A program made the position numbers and the translations under genes. Shown piece by piece: positions 8,936-18,185 of a DNA stretch of 64,000 nt (positions are counted from its first letter, which is position 1; every line of letters begins with the position of its first letter). The notes under the pieces are model-generated. The model worked only from the letters and a program-made list of their open reading frames with translations, was not told the origin of the DNA and ran no database searches. The stretch covers positions 1,984,001-2,048,000 of the forward strand of contig JACPYL010000010.1 in the NCBI GenBank assembly GCA_016196065.1, in the 5' to 3' direction. The stretch comes from Acidobacteriota bacterium (GTDB lineage: Bacteria; Acidobacteriota; Terriglobia; Terriglobales; Acidobacteriaceae).

Positions 8936-9324
8936 ATGAAAAAAGAATTCCACTACACAGTCGAGACCAGCAAGTCGTTTGAGGTGGCCGTCCAGGCCAT
9001 CGAACAAAAAACCGCGGAAAAGGTTTCCGTGTACTGCACACTCACGACGTTGCCGCCACGCTCGCGGAAAAGGGCTTTCCCCGAGACCCGCTGAAGATCA
9101 TCGAGATCTGCAATGCGCGCTACGCGAGCGAGGTTCTGAAGAAAGATATCAACATAGCGCTGATGCTGCCGTGTCCTGTTGCTGTCTACACCCAAGCGGA
9201 GAAGACGTTTATCACCACGATGTTGCCGTCCACTCTGGTGGAGTTCTATCCGCAAGCCGGTATTGACGAGATCGCCTCCAAAGTGGAACAGGTGGTACTG
9301 GAGATCATTAACGAAGCGAAATGA
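8936..9324 (+). pseudogene. DUF302-family gene broken by a one-base frameshift
   Basis: The first frame reads MKKEFHYTVETSKSFEVAV...EQKTAEK and then becomes meaningless at about 9022. Shifting by one base after GAAAAGG (9017-9023) restores a coherent DUF302 protein: HTHDVAATLAEKGF, then KIIEICNARYASEVLKKD, IALMLPCPVAVY and a normal stop at 9322-9324. Restoring one G to the 9022-9023 run would give a continuous 129-residue reading frame of normal DUF302 length. DUF302 proteins are small alpha/beta proteins linked to stress and metal contexts. Either the gene is a recent pseudogene or the assembly has a one-base error in this run. Confidence 0.8.
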
Positions 9325-9662
9325 CGCATTTGAACGGACGTTCACAACCCGGACCAACAGCCGGTAATGACGAGGCTCCACCTAAAGATCCGGGGCGGGC
9401 CGTGGGCTCTCCTGCAGTGAGCTTGTGGAGGTATATCGTTTCCACGAACCCGCGACCCGGTTCTCTCAGTTGAAACTAAGCGTAGCACGATTTTTTTACG
9501 GCTTTGACCTGAGAGGTAGCGAGTGCCTAAGAACGCAATATCCGATTCTTGGGACGGCCGTTGTTGATGGCGCAAAGTTTTTTGTTTCAAAAGGCTAGGG
9601 AGGCCATGAATCATTCCGAGCGATGCAAACGCATTCCGGAACTCCTTACTTCCTCACGGAAA

Positions 9663-9785
9663 ACCACCTGGGCGTATTATGGATACAATCCAAGGTCTGT
9701 TCCGAACCCGCCGGGCCTTGCTCCGATCGGGAGCCAAGATTTTAACGCCAACAACCTGACTCTGGCGCTCCGCTACTCGTTCTGA
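9663..9785 (+). pseudogene. C-terminal remnant of an outer-membrane beta-barrel gene
   Basis: The last 40 codons read TTWAYYGYNPRS...QDFNANNLTLALRYSF and end in an aromatic-terminated beta strand (LTLALRYSF-stop), the C-terminal signature of outer-membrane barrels. Upstream there is no barrel or signal peptide in any frame, so only a 3-prime remnant seems to be left. The surrounding 9325-9918 stretch contains no other supported gene. The alternative is a chance open frame. Confidence 0.4.
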
Positions 9786-9918
9786 GGAGAAGTTAGGTCG
9801 ATACGAGTGAAAAGTCTGGAAGGTGAATTTTAGGGCTGATTTCGATGAGACGCGGTGGGTCCGACTGTTGGCGCATGGCGGGCGCTGTCAGATGAAGTGA
9901 CGGACGCTGACCGGAGTT

Positions 9919-10722
9919 TCAGCGAGCATGGCTTTGCCGCTGTCCGATGACAAAACCCGCGGCGAAGGATTCCAGCCGCTTTTTCCCTTCCTCGACCGCA
10001 GGCTCCCCGACGTGCCTTCTCGCCCACGTCCACTGGGCGGGCTGGTCTTCATCCTGGAGCACCGCGATCAGGTTGCCTGCGAGGTTGGCCTCGCTCTCTG
10101 TGCACAGCCGGCCAACATCCAGCCCGAGTAGAAAAGCGCCAGCCGATTCAAAATCGGCGCCCGCTTCGAAAACTTCGTCGCTAAACCGGCGCTCCCCCTC
10201 CAGTTCATACTGCTCCATCAGCCGGCCCAGGTCTTCGAGGTCCTTGCCACGGCCATGCGGATCGTCCATGTAGGCGACGATCTTGAGCAGCGCCAGCACA
10301 GGCAACGGAGCGACCTTCATCACCAGGTTTGGTATCAGCTCCTTCTCCACCGCTTCGGCAAAGACATGCTCAAAGCCAACCACGCTCATCCTCATCTCAG
10401 CTTTCGGCCAGGTCACGTAGCCCGTCCGGCGGGCCTGCTCTCCAATCGGCAGCAGATCGATGCGGGCGCCGGTCTGCGTCAACCAGCGCTCCTCTCGCTT
10501 GGGGTCCTGCGTCCATCCCGCCGCTTGCAGGCGGTCGGTCAGAGATCCGAGTTGGTCGATGTCCACAGCTAGGGCGACGTCCACATCCTGTGTCCGGCGA
10601 TCATCGTCAATCCAAACGCGGTAGGCGGTGGCGCCAATAATGACAGCATCCACACCAGCGTCCTGACACGCTCTTTGCAGTTGCCGCAAGGCTTCGACTT
10701 GCTCTGGCAAAAGCTCAATCAT
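9919..10722 (-). CDS. AbiEii-like nucleotidyltransferase (toxin component, AbiE pair 1)
   Basis: This 267-residue protein has the minimal nucleotidyltransferase pattern near its N-terminus: a glycine-containing loop (VIIGATAYRVW, about 25-35) followed by DVDVAL (about 45-50), with the two Asp that bind metal. The middle part (ARIDLLPIGEQ; EKELIPNLVMKVAPLP) matches nucleotidyltransferases of the AbiEii/DUF6036 kind, which act as toxins in type IV toxin-antitoxin systems by modifying tRNA or other acceptors. The gene overlaps its upstream partner by ATGA, typical of AbiE bicistrons. It differs clearly from the other two AbiEii proteins in the window, so the three pairs are not recent copies. 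Confidence 0.75.
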   Translation of the reverse strand: MIELLPEQVEALRQLQRACQDAGVDAVIIGATAYRVWIDDDRRTQDVDVALAVDIDQLGSLTDRLQAAGWTQDPKREERWLTQTGARIDLLPIGEQARRTGYVTWPKAEMRMSVVGFEHVFAEAVEKELIPNLVMKVAPLPVLALLKIVAYMDDPHGRGKDLEDLGRLMEQYELEGERRFSDEVFEAGADFESAGAFLLGLDVGRLCTESEANLAGNLIAVLQDEDQPAQWTWARRHVGEPAVEEGKKRLESFAAGFVIGQRQSHAR

Positions 10723-11774
10723 GGCAGGAGGAATTTCTCTCGAATTTCCGTGGCGGCTTCGATGGCGCGTGGTCCGCCTTCATGCAATAACTCAGCATAA
10801 ATGAGCCACGGGTGCGCGATCGGGACACCGCCTTCAACCCGCCACGGAAACAACGTACCGAACTCACGAAGCAACGTGACCGTTCCATTCTTGTCCGGCA
10901 ACAGCTTCAAGTCCCGGGTAAGGCGATCCGGGGCTGTTCCAATGAAAACGGGCACCTCTTCGCCGCGGTAAAAACGCTGCAGTTGGAAAGCGGCCGGCGC
11001 GCCGGTCACTGCCCATTGCACCTCATTTTGCCCGGCACGTTGTTTGATCTTCTCTAAAACCGTATTCGGGTTGCGCTCCAGCGGGCGAAACCTTCCCATT
11101 AACAACTCCGGACGAAGCACGCGCTCGTACCCGCCGACGAAATCCTCTTCGAGCGCTTTCCGGTCCGCGATCTTGAGCCCTGCGCGCGCCGCGTGGAGCA
11201 CCCCCGTTTCCGTCAACCGTTGTCGCGCCTCTGCCGCCGCCGTCTTACCAATCCCCGCCACCTCGGCCAACTTCCGCACCGGCCAATGAACGGCGTCGGC
11301 GTCCACTAGGAAGGCAAACGCCGCCTGTACCATCGCGGCGGTGGTCCTTCGTTCCGCAACCTTGGGCTTTATTTCTTTGCGCCCAACCGCGAAAACATAG
11401 TAGTCACCTCCCAGATTCACATGCAGATTTCCGACCCCATCGACGAAATTGATGCCAGCTTCGGCCAATCGTTCCCCCATCGGAGCGGGAATGTACCGGG
11501 CGATTAGCAGTAATGGCATTTTCAGTTTTTGGCGAACGTGGGCCTGCTGCGCGATCAGCGCATTCAAGTTCGCCCGGTCCATATAGGTGCGCTTGAACTC
11601 GGCCGCTAATTTGAACTTGCGCCGGGGTGTCGTGATTTTGATTTCAGCGTCGATTTCGCGGTCTCCGGCGCCTCGCGGCGCAACCTTCCAGTCGAGCGCC
11701 GTCACGAACGGCAGCGCCCGGATGGCTTCCAGGTAGCGCCCCAGATCGCGTTCGTATTCGGTTCCCTGTCTCAT
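10719..11774 (-). CDS. AbiEi-family antitoxin with PD-(D/E)XK-like N-terminal domain (AbiE pair 1)
   Basis: I start at ATG 11774 (351 residues); a TTG at 11813 would add 13 residues but lies inside the operator-like palindrome. Residues about 10-150 look like a restriction-endonuclease-fold domain (REIDAEIKI then LAAEFKRTYMDRANL, fitting a D...ExK arrangement). A winged-helix segment follows (VRKLAEVAGIGKTAAAEARQRL), then a C-terminal domain. Large proteins of this layout occur as antitoxins of type IV AbiE-like systems, repressing their own operon. The nuclease-like domain may be inactive. It overlaps the nucleotidyltransferase gene by four bases. Confidence 0.7.
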   Translation of the reverse strand: MRQGTEYERDLGRYLEAIRALPFVTALDWKVAPRGAGDREIDAEIKITTPRRKFKLAAEFKRTYMDRANLNALIAQQAHVRQKLKMPLLLIARYIPAPMGERLAEAGINFVDGVGNLHVNLGGDYYVFAVGRKEIKPKVAERRTTAAMVQAAFAFLVDADAVHWPVRKLAEVAGIGKTAAAEARQRLTETGVLHAARAGLKIADRKALEEDFVGGYERVLRPELLMGRFRPLERNPNTVLEKIKQRAGQNEVQWAVTGAPAAFQLQRFYRGEEVPVFIGTAPDRLTRDLKLLPDKNGTVTLLREFGTLFPWRVEGGVPIAHPWLIYAELLHEGGPRAIEAATEIREKFLLP

Positions 11775-11794
11775 TATGTCCGATAATATATCAT

Positions 11795-11811
11795 GTCCGT
11801 TAGTAACGGAC
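11795..11811. promoter_or_regulatory. Perfect 17-bp palindrome, likely antitoxin operator (AbiE pair 1)
   Basis: GTCCGTTA-G-TAACGGAC is a perfect 8-1-8 inverted repeat just upstream of the antitoxin start on the minus strand. A further half-site-like TGTCCGAT lies at 11778-11785. AbiEi proteins are known to bind inverted repeats in their own promoters, so this is the probable autoregulatory site. Confidence 0.65.
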
Positions 11812-11938
11812 AAGGCTATAACGAGGACATATGGGTCGCCTCGACTCCTGACGACCTCGATCTCTGGAAATCAAATGGCGCTAGGCTAGCTTGTGTTCGC
11901 GCGCCATCCGACTGACCGTGCCCGCAAGTCTGCGGGGC

Positions 11939-12703
11939 CTATTGCAGGATCGCAATTGCGCGAATCGGCGAACCATCTGCGCCGGCAATTTTTAGGGGCA
12001 GAGCGATAAACCGGAATGTTCTTCCCAGTAACTGATCGAGGTTCGTTAGTCCCTCAAGAATTGGGATTCGTTGGGAAAGCAGAATCTTGTGCACTGGCCA
12101 AGCAACTTTCTGGTTCTCCGGATCTGTCCAGTGCTGAGACACACCCCGTTTAAAGTTCTCAACACCGGGAGTATTGCTGGCGATCGCGCGCACTTTGCGC
12201 CCGACCAGCCAACGTGCAGTCTCGTCGGTCAAGTAGGATTGCGAGTACAATTCCCCGGGTTTTGGCGGATGGTAGTTGAAGTAGAAAACCACGATGTCCC
12301 CTTCTTGGATGTTCTGCTTCTCCAGATCAGCAGGAGTGACTGGATCCGCAGCGGTTTTTCCACGCACATCCACTAGCACTCCGGGACCCATCAGGTGATC
12401 CAGATCGATCTGATCCACCGTCCACCCATCCGGCTCTACGTGTGCTCCAGCATCGACGTGCGTTCCCACCTGAGTCGAAATCCCGAGGAAGGTAGACCGG
12501 CCAGTGGTGACCTTGAAGTTCATCTCAGGTTCCATCGTGACTTCGTGGATCCCATACTGGTCGATCATGGCTCGACCGGCCGTTTGCTCCACGAGCCCGA
12601 CGCGGATTGTGTCGGTCAGGTCGATGATCTTCCCCTTGTCAGCGCCCGCTGCAAAAGCTGCCGACGCTACAAGAATTGCCCCCGTGAGTGACAAGCGACG
12701 CAT
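11939..12703 (-). CDS. Exported cyclase-family metal hydrolase (kynurenine formamidase-like fold)
   Basis: The 254-residue protein has a signal peptide (ending AAFAAG) and a Cyclase (PF04199-type) domain. The metal-binding motif appears as GTHVDAGAHVEPDG (about residues 79-92), corresponding to the family's HxGTHxDxPxH, with further conserved LVGRKVRAIASNTPGVE. Members hydrolyse amides or cyclic imides such as N-formylkynurenine or isatin, using Zn or Mn. The exported location makes a periplasmic catabolic role likely. It is 11 bases from the end of the adjacent TonB-receptor gene and co-directional with it, with a divergent GntR regulator beyond, so the three may form one uptake/catabolism unit. 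Confidence 0.82.
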   Translation of the reverse strand: MRRLSLTGAILVASAAFAAGADKGKIIDLTDTIRVGLVEQTAGRAMIDQYGIHEVTMEPEMNFKVTTGRSTFLGISTQVGTHVDAGAHVEPDGWTVDQIDLDHLMGPGVLVDVRGKTAADPVTPADLEKQNIQEGDIVVFYFNYHPPKPGELYSQSYLTDETARWLVGRKVRAIASNTPGVENFKRGVSQHWTDPENQKVAWPVHKILLSQRIPILEGLTNLDQLLGRTFRFIALPLKIAGADGSPIRAIAILQ

Positions 12704-12714
12704 ACTGTACGCTC

Positions 12715-15615
12715 CTAGAACTCGATTCGCAATCCAAGTTGTGCTGCCCTCGGACCTCCGGATCCCAAAACGCCTCCAGCCGTGCGCCGAGGCTTCCCGA
12801 AATCGGCAGCAAAGACATTGTTCTGGGCTCCACTCTGCCCCGAGAAAGTCGGGCCGCCGTTCGAGAGATAGTTCACGTGATTGAAGATATTGAATGCCTC
12901 GGCCAAAGCTGAAATACGAAACCGCTCCTTTATCTTAAATTGCTTCGTCAGCCGCAGATCGGTTGAATAGAAGAAGAATGACCGAGGCGATGTCGTTGTA
13001 ATCGGTGACAAACCCTGCGAGGCACGTGCGACGTTAATGGCGGCAATCGTTGCGGCGTCATCCCGCGCACCTCTATTGCGCGTCACACCATCGGGCCGGT
13101 TCGGTGCAAAACCGTCGGCTGAAAAGCCCGTCACAAGGTCGTAAGGCCGGGCCGAGGCAAAGGAAGTGATGGTCGAAAGGTCAAACCCGTGCGGCATCGA
13201 CACCGATCCGCTGAAGACGAATTTGTGCCGTTGATCCCGGTTCGAGTCCCCACGCTCGGACCTCAGGTCAAACGGATTTGCCACGGTTGAACCAATCGAA
13301 TCGTCGCCCAAGTCGACCGCATGGGACCACGTGTACGACCCCAGAAACGTAAGACGATGACTCAGCCGCTTGTTCACAGACATTTCAAGGGCGTTGTAGG
13401 AGGAACGCCCGGCATCCGTGACACGAATCACCGGGCCATAGGAAGCTGCCGTCACAGCTCCAAACTCCTGAGCCAGCGGGGTGTCCGGCGAACCGATGCC
13501 CCCCGCCGGATCGATATTGACGTCTATCCCGAGTCGCTCTTTCAATCCCAGATTGTGCACATAGTCAACCGTAACTCCCAACGTGTCGGTAAATGCATGT
13601 TGGACCCCGATGGAAGTCTGTTGTGCGTAGGGAGTCCGCAGATGATTGGCAAGCGAGATGAGCAGGAACTGAGGCTGGGAAAACACTAGGGCTCGAATCT
13701 GCTCTTGCGTAAGCCCCGGGAATGGATCATTGATGTTGATCGGTCCCGGTAGAAATGCGAATCCGATGCGGCGACCGTCAAACGCGCTCTCAACCGCAGG
13801 ATCGGTAGCAACCGGCAGTGCGTAAAAAATTCCGTAACCTCCGCGAATGATTGTCTTGCCGTGACCAACCGGATCCCATGCAAAACCAATGCGTGGCCCA
13901 AAATTGTTCAAGTCTTTGCTCCTCGATCCGCCAGGAGCGATGTTGGACCTGAAACCGGGATTATTCTCATTGGTGGAGAGATCCCAGCGTAGCCCGAGGT
14001 TCAGCGTCAGCCTTTGATTTACTTTCCAGTCATCCTGGCCATAGAGTCCGAGAATGTTGTCTTTGTAATCCGGGAATTGGAAATTTCCCACCCCAAAGAA
14101 CGCAAAGTCGGCGTCCGTCTGGGTTAGGGGTGCATCACTGAAGAAAATGAACTGGCCACGAGCGGCGAACTCGAGGAATGACTTTGCTAAAGCATGGTTG
14201 TAATCCACCCCGAGCTTGATGTTGTGAGTGCCCAAAGAAGAGGGGATATTCAGAGCCAAGTCGTCTCGAAGCTGGTGCCGTTCAATGAAGGTCTTCTGTG
14301 TGGTGTTGAAAGCACCGCCTGTAATCAGGCTCGGCCGGTCCACTTCGGGCGTCGCGGACAGCGGCAGGAGGTGATTGTTGAAGTGGGCATAGTGGTACAT
14401 GATTGTGTTCAGCACTCGGGGGGACAAAACGTGGGTGTGCGACAGGACTGCGGAGTAGGCCTGGTTCGTACTGCGGATGCCATTGTCGGCCGCCCGTATC
14501 CCACCGATCCCCTGCAGGCTGAAGTTATTTTCATAGTTGAAGCGAAACATCAACTTTTGCTTGCTATTGAGCTGATGGTCGAGCCTGGTAGTAGCAAGAC
14601 GCGAGGTAAACGGTAAGCCAACACTTCCCTCAAACTCTGGATATGCCCCGTTCGTATTTACGATTCCTAGATTCTTTTCGCCCGTGTTCTCGTACGCAGC
14701 GAAGAAGAAAGTGCGGTTCTTCAATACAGGACCTCCAAGGGTGAAACCCTGCTGCGCCCGATGAAAATCCGCCTTACGCGTCTGAAAAGGATCGCGAGCG
14801 TTCAGATCCTGGTTGCGATAAAACACGAAATAGCTTCCATGAAGGTCATTCGTGCCCGACTTGGTCACGACGCTCACAGCCGCCCCGAGTGCCCTGCCCT
14901 GGTCGGCGCCGAATCGCGCAGTAGCAACGTAGAACTCTTGAACGCCCTCGATGGTGAAGTTCTGCAGGAGCCCACCGTTGACAATGTCGGAGTTCTCCGC
15001 GCCATCGATGGTGAAGTTGGAACTGCGCCCATCAGAACCGCCAGCAGAAAGATTAAAGATTCGGGTTTTGATCGGATCAAAATTGGGCGCGGTTAAAACT
15101 CCAGGAACCAAAGCCGCTAAATCCCCGAACTGTCGTCCGTTCAGGGGAAGGTCGCTCACCGACTTCGGATCGACCACTCCCCCGATCCCGGAGTTTTCAC
15201 GGTCTACCAGGGGTGCTGCACTGCTGACAGTAACACTCTGTTCTAGGGAGCCTAGGGTGAGGCGAATGTCCACAACTACGACTCGTCCAACCTGTATGTC
15301 GATCTTGTGAATTTGAGTCGCAAACCCGTCTTTCTTGGCAGAAATCGTGTACGCCCCGGGCGACAGGGCGTCGGCGGCGTAGCCTCCAGTGTCATCCGTA
15401 GTTAGGGTCCTCTCCACTACTCCCGTCCCGGCATTTTCAATTGTCACCGTGACACCCGGAACGACCGCTCCGTTTGGATCGAGAGCCGTACCTCGTAGCG
15501 AAGCCGTAGAAAGCTGCCCCCAAACCCCTACTCCACACCCCAGCAGAACCGCTAGACAAATTAACCACCGACAAACGTGCATATTGCCCCCTCGCGAGAC
15601 TCGAGTTTCTGACAC
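12715..15615 (-). CDS. Oar-like TonB-dependent receptor with carboxypeptidase-regulatory-like domain
   Basis: The 966-residue protein has a signal peptide (to about residue 33), a beta-sandwich domain of the carboxypeptidase-regulatory type (about 35-115: STASLRGTALDPNGAVVPGV), a plug domain (about 120-240: VSDLPLNGRQFGDLAALVPG), and a long beta barrel ending in a Phe (AQLGLRIEF-stop). This is the large receptor class typical of Acidobacteriota, for which substrates are mostly unknown. It is probably co-transcribed with the cyclase gene downstream. The divergent GntR-type regulator starts beyond a region containing a GGTATACC palindrome. Confidence 0.9.
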   Translation of the reverse strand: MSETRVSRGGNMHVCRWLICLAVLLGCGVGVWGQLSTASLRGTALDPNGAVVPGVTVTIENAGTGVVERTLTTDDTGGYAADALSPGAYTISAKKDGFATQIHKIDIQVGRVVVVDIRLTLGSLEQSVTVSSAAPLVDRENSGIGGVVDPKSVSDLPLNGRQFGDLAALVPGVLTAPNFDPIKTRIFNLSAGGSDGRSSNFTIDGAENSDIVNGGLLQNFTIEGVQEFYVATARFGADQGRALGAAVSVVTKSGTNDLHGSYFVFYRNQDLNARDPFQTRKADFHRAQQGFTLGGPVLKNRTFFFAAYENTGEKNLGIVNTNGAYPEFEGSVGLPFTSRLATTRLDHQLNSKQKLMFRFNYENNFSLQGIGGIRAADNGIRSTNQAYSAVLSHTHVLSPRVLNTIMYHYAHFNNHLLPLSATPEVDRPSLITGGAFNTTQKTFIERHQLRDDLALNIPSSLGTHNIKLGVDYNHALAKSFLEFAARGQFIFFSDAPLTQTDADFAFFGVGNFQFPDYKDNILGLYGQDDWKVNQRLTLNLGLRWDLSTNENNPGFRSNIAPGGSRSKDLNNFGPRIGFAWDPVGHGKTIIRGGYGIFYALPVATDPAVESAFDGRRIGFAFLPGPININDPFPGLTQEQIRALVFSQPQFLLISLANHLRTPYAQQTSIGVQHAFTDTLGVTVDYVHNLGLKERLGIDVNIDPAGGIGSPDTPLAQEFGAVTAASYGPVIRVTDAGRSSYNALEMSVNKRLSHRLTFLGSYTWSHAVDLGDDSIGSTVANPFDLRSERGDSNRDQRHKFVFSGSVSMPHGFDLSTITSFASARPYDLVTGFSADGFAPNRPDGVTRNRGARDDAATIAAINVARASQGLSPITTTSPRSFFFYSTDLRLTKQFKIKERFRISALAEAFNIFNHVNYLSNGGPTFSGQSGAQNNVFAADFGKPRRTAGGVLGSGGPRAAQLGLRIEF

Positions 15616-15772
15616 CTTCCTCCATGCTGCTTAACTTCCACGGTGCCGCAATGGTTGATTCGGCTTCAGAGGCTTACACTTCGCTGTTGGCTCCGGGATC
15701 CGCCGAGGCTGGCTGAGAAAGCTACCGCAGTGTTTTAGGGTATGTCAAGACTATTCATCTGCGTATATTTGT

Positions 15773-15780
15773 GGTATACC
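15773..15780. promoter_or_regulatory. GGTATACC palindrome, possible GntR/FadR-type operator
   Basis: A perfect eight-base palindrome lies in the divergent region between the TonB-receptor gene and the GntR regulator, inside a looser repeat GTATA...TATAC (15763-15779). FCD-type GntR proteins commonly bind short palindromes of the TGGTATACCA kind in such positions. Confidence 0.45.
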
Positions 15781-15857
15781 GTAAACAAATTGTGAGCATA
15801 GCGATTCCCCCCGCTCATTGGGCCCCTGTGGACATTCGCGAATCAAGAGAGGTGCCT

Positions 15858-16616
15858 TTGCCAAAGACCAAAAGTACAGGTCGCTCGCGATCGGGCTCAC
15901 CTGGAGGTACCCAGGTTCCGGCCCGCAGAATGGAGTCCAAATCCCCTGCCGCCGCCCGGCACCGGAGCACGCTCGCAGAGCGGATTTATCAGCAGCTCAA
16001 ACGTGACATCGTCCATGGCGTTTACCAGTCTGGCGAGGCTATTAACGAGAAGATGATGGCGAGAAAATACCGGGGCAGCCGCACGCCCGTGCGTGAGTCA
16101 GTGATGCGGCTGCAGCAGGAGAATCTTCTCCGCCTGGTACCCAACAAGGGTTACTTCGTCAGCTACTTAGCGATTCATGAACTGAATGAAATGTATGAGT
16201 ACCGTTCCGAAATGGAGGGTTTCTGCGCCGAGCTAGCAGCCCGTCGATGGGCGGATGCCTCTCTTATGGAACAGCTTGTCGAGTTGGCCCAGATGCAGTA
16301 TAGGACCAACGATCGTGCCGGCTACGAGAAGTTCATCGAAGCGGACACCAAGTTCCACGTCGGTATTGCGCAGCTTACGCGGAACCGCCTCCTCGTTCGG
16401 GCCGTCGCGGACCTCCGCTGTCAAATGGAAAGAATCATGTATGCCGCCATTGACATTGGCTACTACGGCGAGGTCCCATCTCGAGAGCACACCGAAATCG
16501 TGGATGCTATTCGACGCCGTGATGCGCCGGACGCCCGCAGGCTCATGTACGACCACATCGTCGGTTCCAAGGACAAGGTTTTACAGCTGGCCACTGGGAG
16601 GTCGAGCCACGGCTGA
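15858..16616 (+). CDS. GntR-family transcriptional regulator (FadR/FCD subfamily)
   Basis: A winged helix (LAERIYQQLKRDIVHG...RTPVRESVMRLQQENLL) is followed by an alpha-helical FCD effector domain with the metal-ligand pattern (EADTKFHVGIAQLTRNRLL; EHTEIVDAIRRRDAPDARRLMYDHI). The start is uncertain: TTG 15858 follows AAGAGAGG at 15845-15852; GTG 15771 overlaps the operator-like palindrome and ATG 15930 is also possible. FCD regulators bind carboxylic acids and usually repress adjacent catabolic genes. Here the divergent TonB receptor and cyclase are the obvious candidates. Confidence 0.85.
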   Translation: MPKTKSTGRSRSGSPGGTQVPARRMESKSPAAARHRSTLAERIYQQLKRDIVHGVYQSGEAINEKMMARKYRGSRTPVRESVMRLQQENLLRLVPNKGYFVSYLAIHELNEMYEYRSEMEGFCAELAARRWADASLMEQLVELAQMQYRTNDRAGYEKFIEADTKFHVGIAQLTRNRLLVRAVADLRCQMERIMYAAIDIGYYGEVPSREHTEIVDAIRRRDAPDARRLMYDHIVGSKDKVLQLATGRSSHG

Positions 16617-17066
16617 GCCTTGGTTCGTGTTCAAACGATGTGTCCTAATGACGGTCGTGATCCACGACGTAAGGGCAGTTCCGCCGTGCTGCGTTTCTCA
16701 CTCGCGCATTTCAGAATCGAGGGGGGTACGATGTGACTACGCCCGCGAATATCGCAGGCGCGTGGAAGTAACAAGCTTCGATTTGGGTCCAAGTGCTAGA
16801 TAGACCGGAACGAGCCGGCTCAACAGCTCTGTAACCCCACCGCCGGCTGCCGTCGCATTGAAAGCTGATGGCGCAGCCGGCTGATTAGTGCTGTTCTATC
16901 TTGTTGCTACCGCAACGCGGCGCAAGTGTCACAATCTTTGAGATCTTCTCCTATGGCGTATCTGTTGCAAGGCCTATTTCCGGCCTCGATATGCTTCGCG
17001 TTCCCGAATGTCAAGAGAATGATTGAGCGCCGCTGTGGTAGCCAATACGTCCGTACTGCCAGTAGT
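16617..17066. other. Intergenic stretch without a supported gene
   Basis: About 450 bases between the GntR gene and the convergent HTH gene. Short frames are present but none has a ribosome site plus a credible protein. No strong hairpin was seen. Confidence 0.5.
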
Positions 17067-17885
17067 TCACTCCCTTGGTTGGTGCCCCTCCACTTCTGCA
17101 ATACGCATAGTCACCGCGGTAACCCGGCCGACGATGTCCGCTTCGGTTGGGTATCGAAGGTGCCGGATCGGCCCCCTCGACTGTGGACTTGGAACTAGGA
17201 TAAGTTGATTCCCGTCGAGTTCACACCAGCTGCAGGCGTAACCACCGCGGAGTTCGACGAAATAGATAGGGCGGTCGAACTCGTTCTGCCAATTGCCTGG
17301 TTTTACCTTGTTCTGGTGCTCGTCAATCTCGACGAACGAGCCCGGGCGAATCATCGGAAAGAGCGTGTAGTCCTCAAGTCCGATGTACCCGCAAAGGCAA
17401 TTCCGCAGGTCCAATTGCTGCAAGAGAGCGACGGGAATCTCACCCCAGCTTTCAAACATCCGAGAGACCAGGTTCGTCCTCGCAAGCTCCACGTTCCTGC
17501 GAAGCTCAACGGGAAGCACAATCGTCTGTCCGGGCAGCTCGAGATTCGACCCAATCAAATGAGTGTGCGGCAGGCTGACCAGACGTTGCTCCTTGGCGGC
17601 ATCGAGGATGTTGATCCCGAAGAAGCCCAAGACTCTTAAGTAATTGCATTTGTAGATGAGGCTCAAACTGTAGAGCTTGTAGATGCTCGGGGTAAACTTC
17701 CCATTTTCGACGTCTGTGAGCCAGCCGTGGGAAATGTAATAGTCCTGATTACTGTCCTTTTCGTGAGCGATCTGCTGGCTAAGTTTCTGCACCGCACGTG
17801 TTGAGAGGCGGGCGCGGCGGCGCTCTTCTCGAAGAAGCTTCCCAGCTTCCGGGCTCGGGGTCGACTCCAACATACGCGTCGGCAT
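17067..17885 (-). CDS. HTH regulator with C-terminal S24-like domain (single module)
   Basis: ATG 17885 gives 272 residues; the frame extends 20 codons further without support. Residues about 15-95 form a divergent XRE-type HTH region (LLREERRRARLSTRAVQKLS; HGWLTDVENGKFTPSIYKLYSLS). The C-terminal region (about 170-260) has the look of the LexA/S24 beta fold (FPMIRPGSFVEID...PIYFVELRGGYACSWCELDGN...), but no Ser-Lys dyad can be assigned. It is homologous to both halves of the protein encoded divergently at 18186. A regulator of unknown ligand is the best reading. Confidence 0.65.
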   Translation of the reverse strand: MPTRMLESTPSPEAGKLLREERRRARLSTRAVQKLSQQIAHEKDSNQDYYISHGWLTDVENGKFTPSIYKLYSLSLIYKCNYLRVLGFFGINILDAAKEQRLVSLPHTHLIGSNLELPGQTIVLPVELRRNVELARTNLVSRMFESWGEIPVALLQQLDLRNCLCGYIGLEDYTLFPMIRPGSFVEIDEHQNKVKPGNWQNEFDRPIYFVELRGGYACSWCELDGNQLILVPSPQSRGPIRHLRYPTEADIVGRVTAVTMRIAEVEGHQPRE

Positions 17886-18185
17886 GATACAGAGGACTTC
17901 CTTCGTCGCGTAGACCGAAACGTTGGGGTTACAAAAACGCAACAACCGGACACAGGGGAAGCTGCAAAATCATACTCCGTTCTATTCCCCGTGAAACCAG
18001 CATTTTCTCGCTGGTCGCTAATCCGACCGATCATAGCTAGAAACTACTAAGGGCAGTCGTAGAGGGTCAGAAAGAAGCCTGGTCGTAGAAACGAGCAAAG
18101 TTCATAAACTTTTCAGCCTTGCCATCGGTACCGCGTATACAAAACGGCACAGCCTTGCGAGCAGATATCACCGCACCAAGGATCC

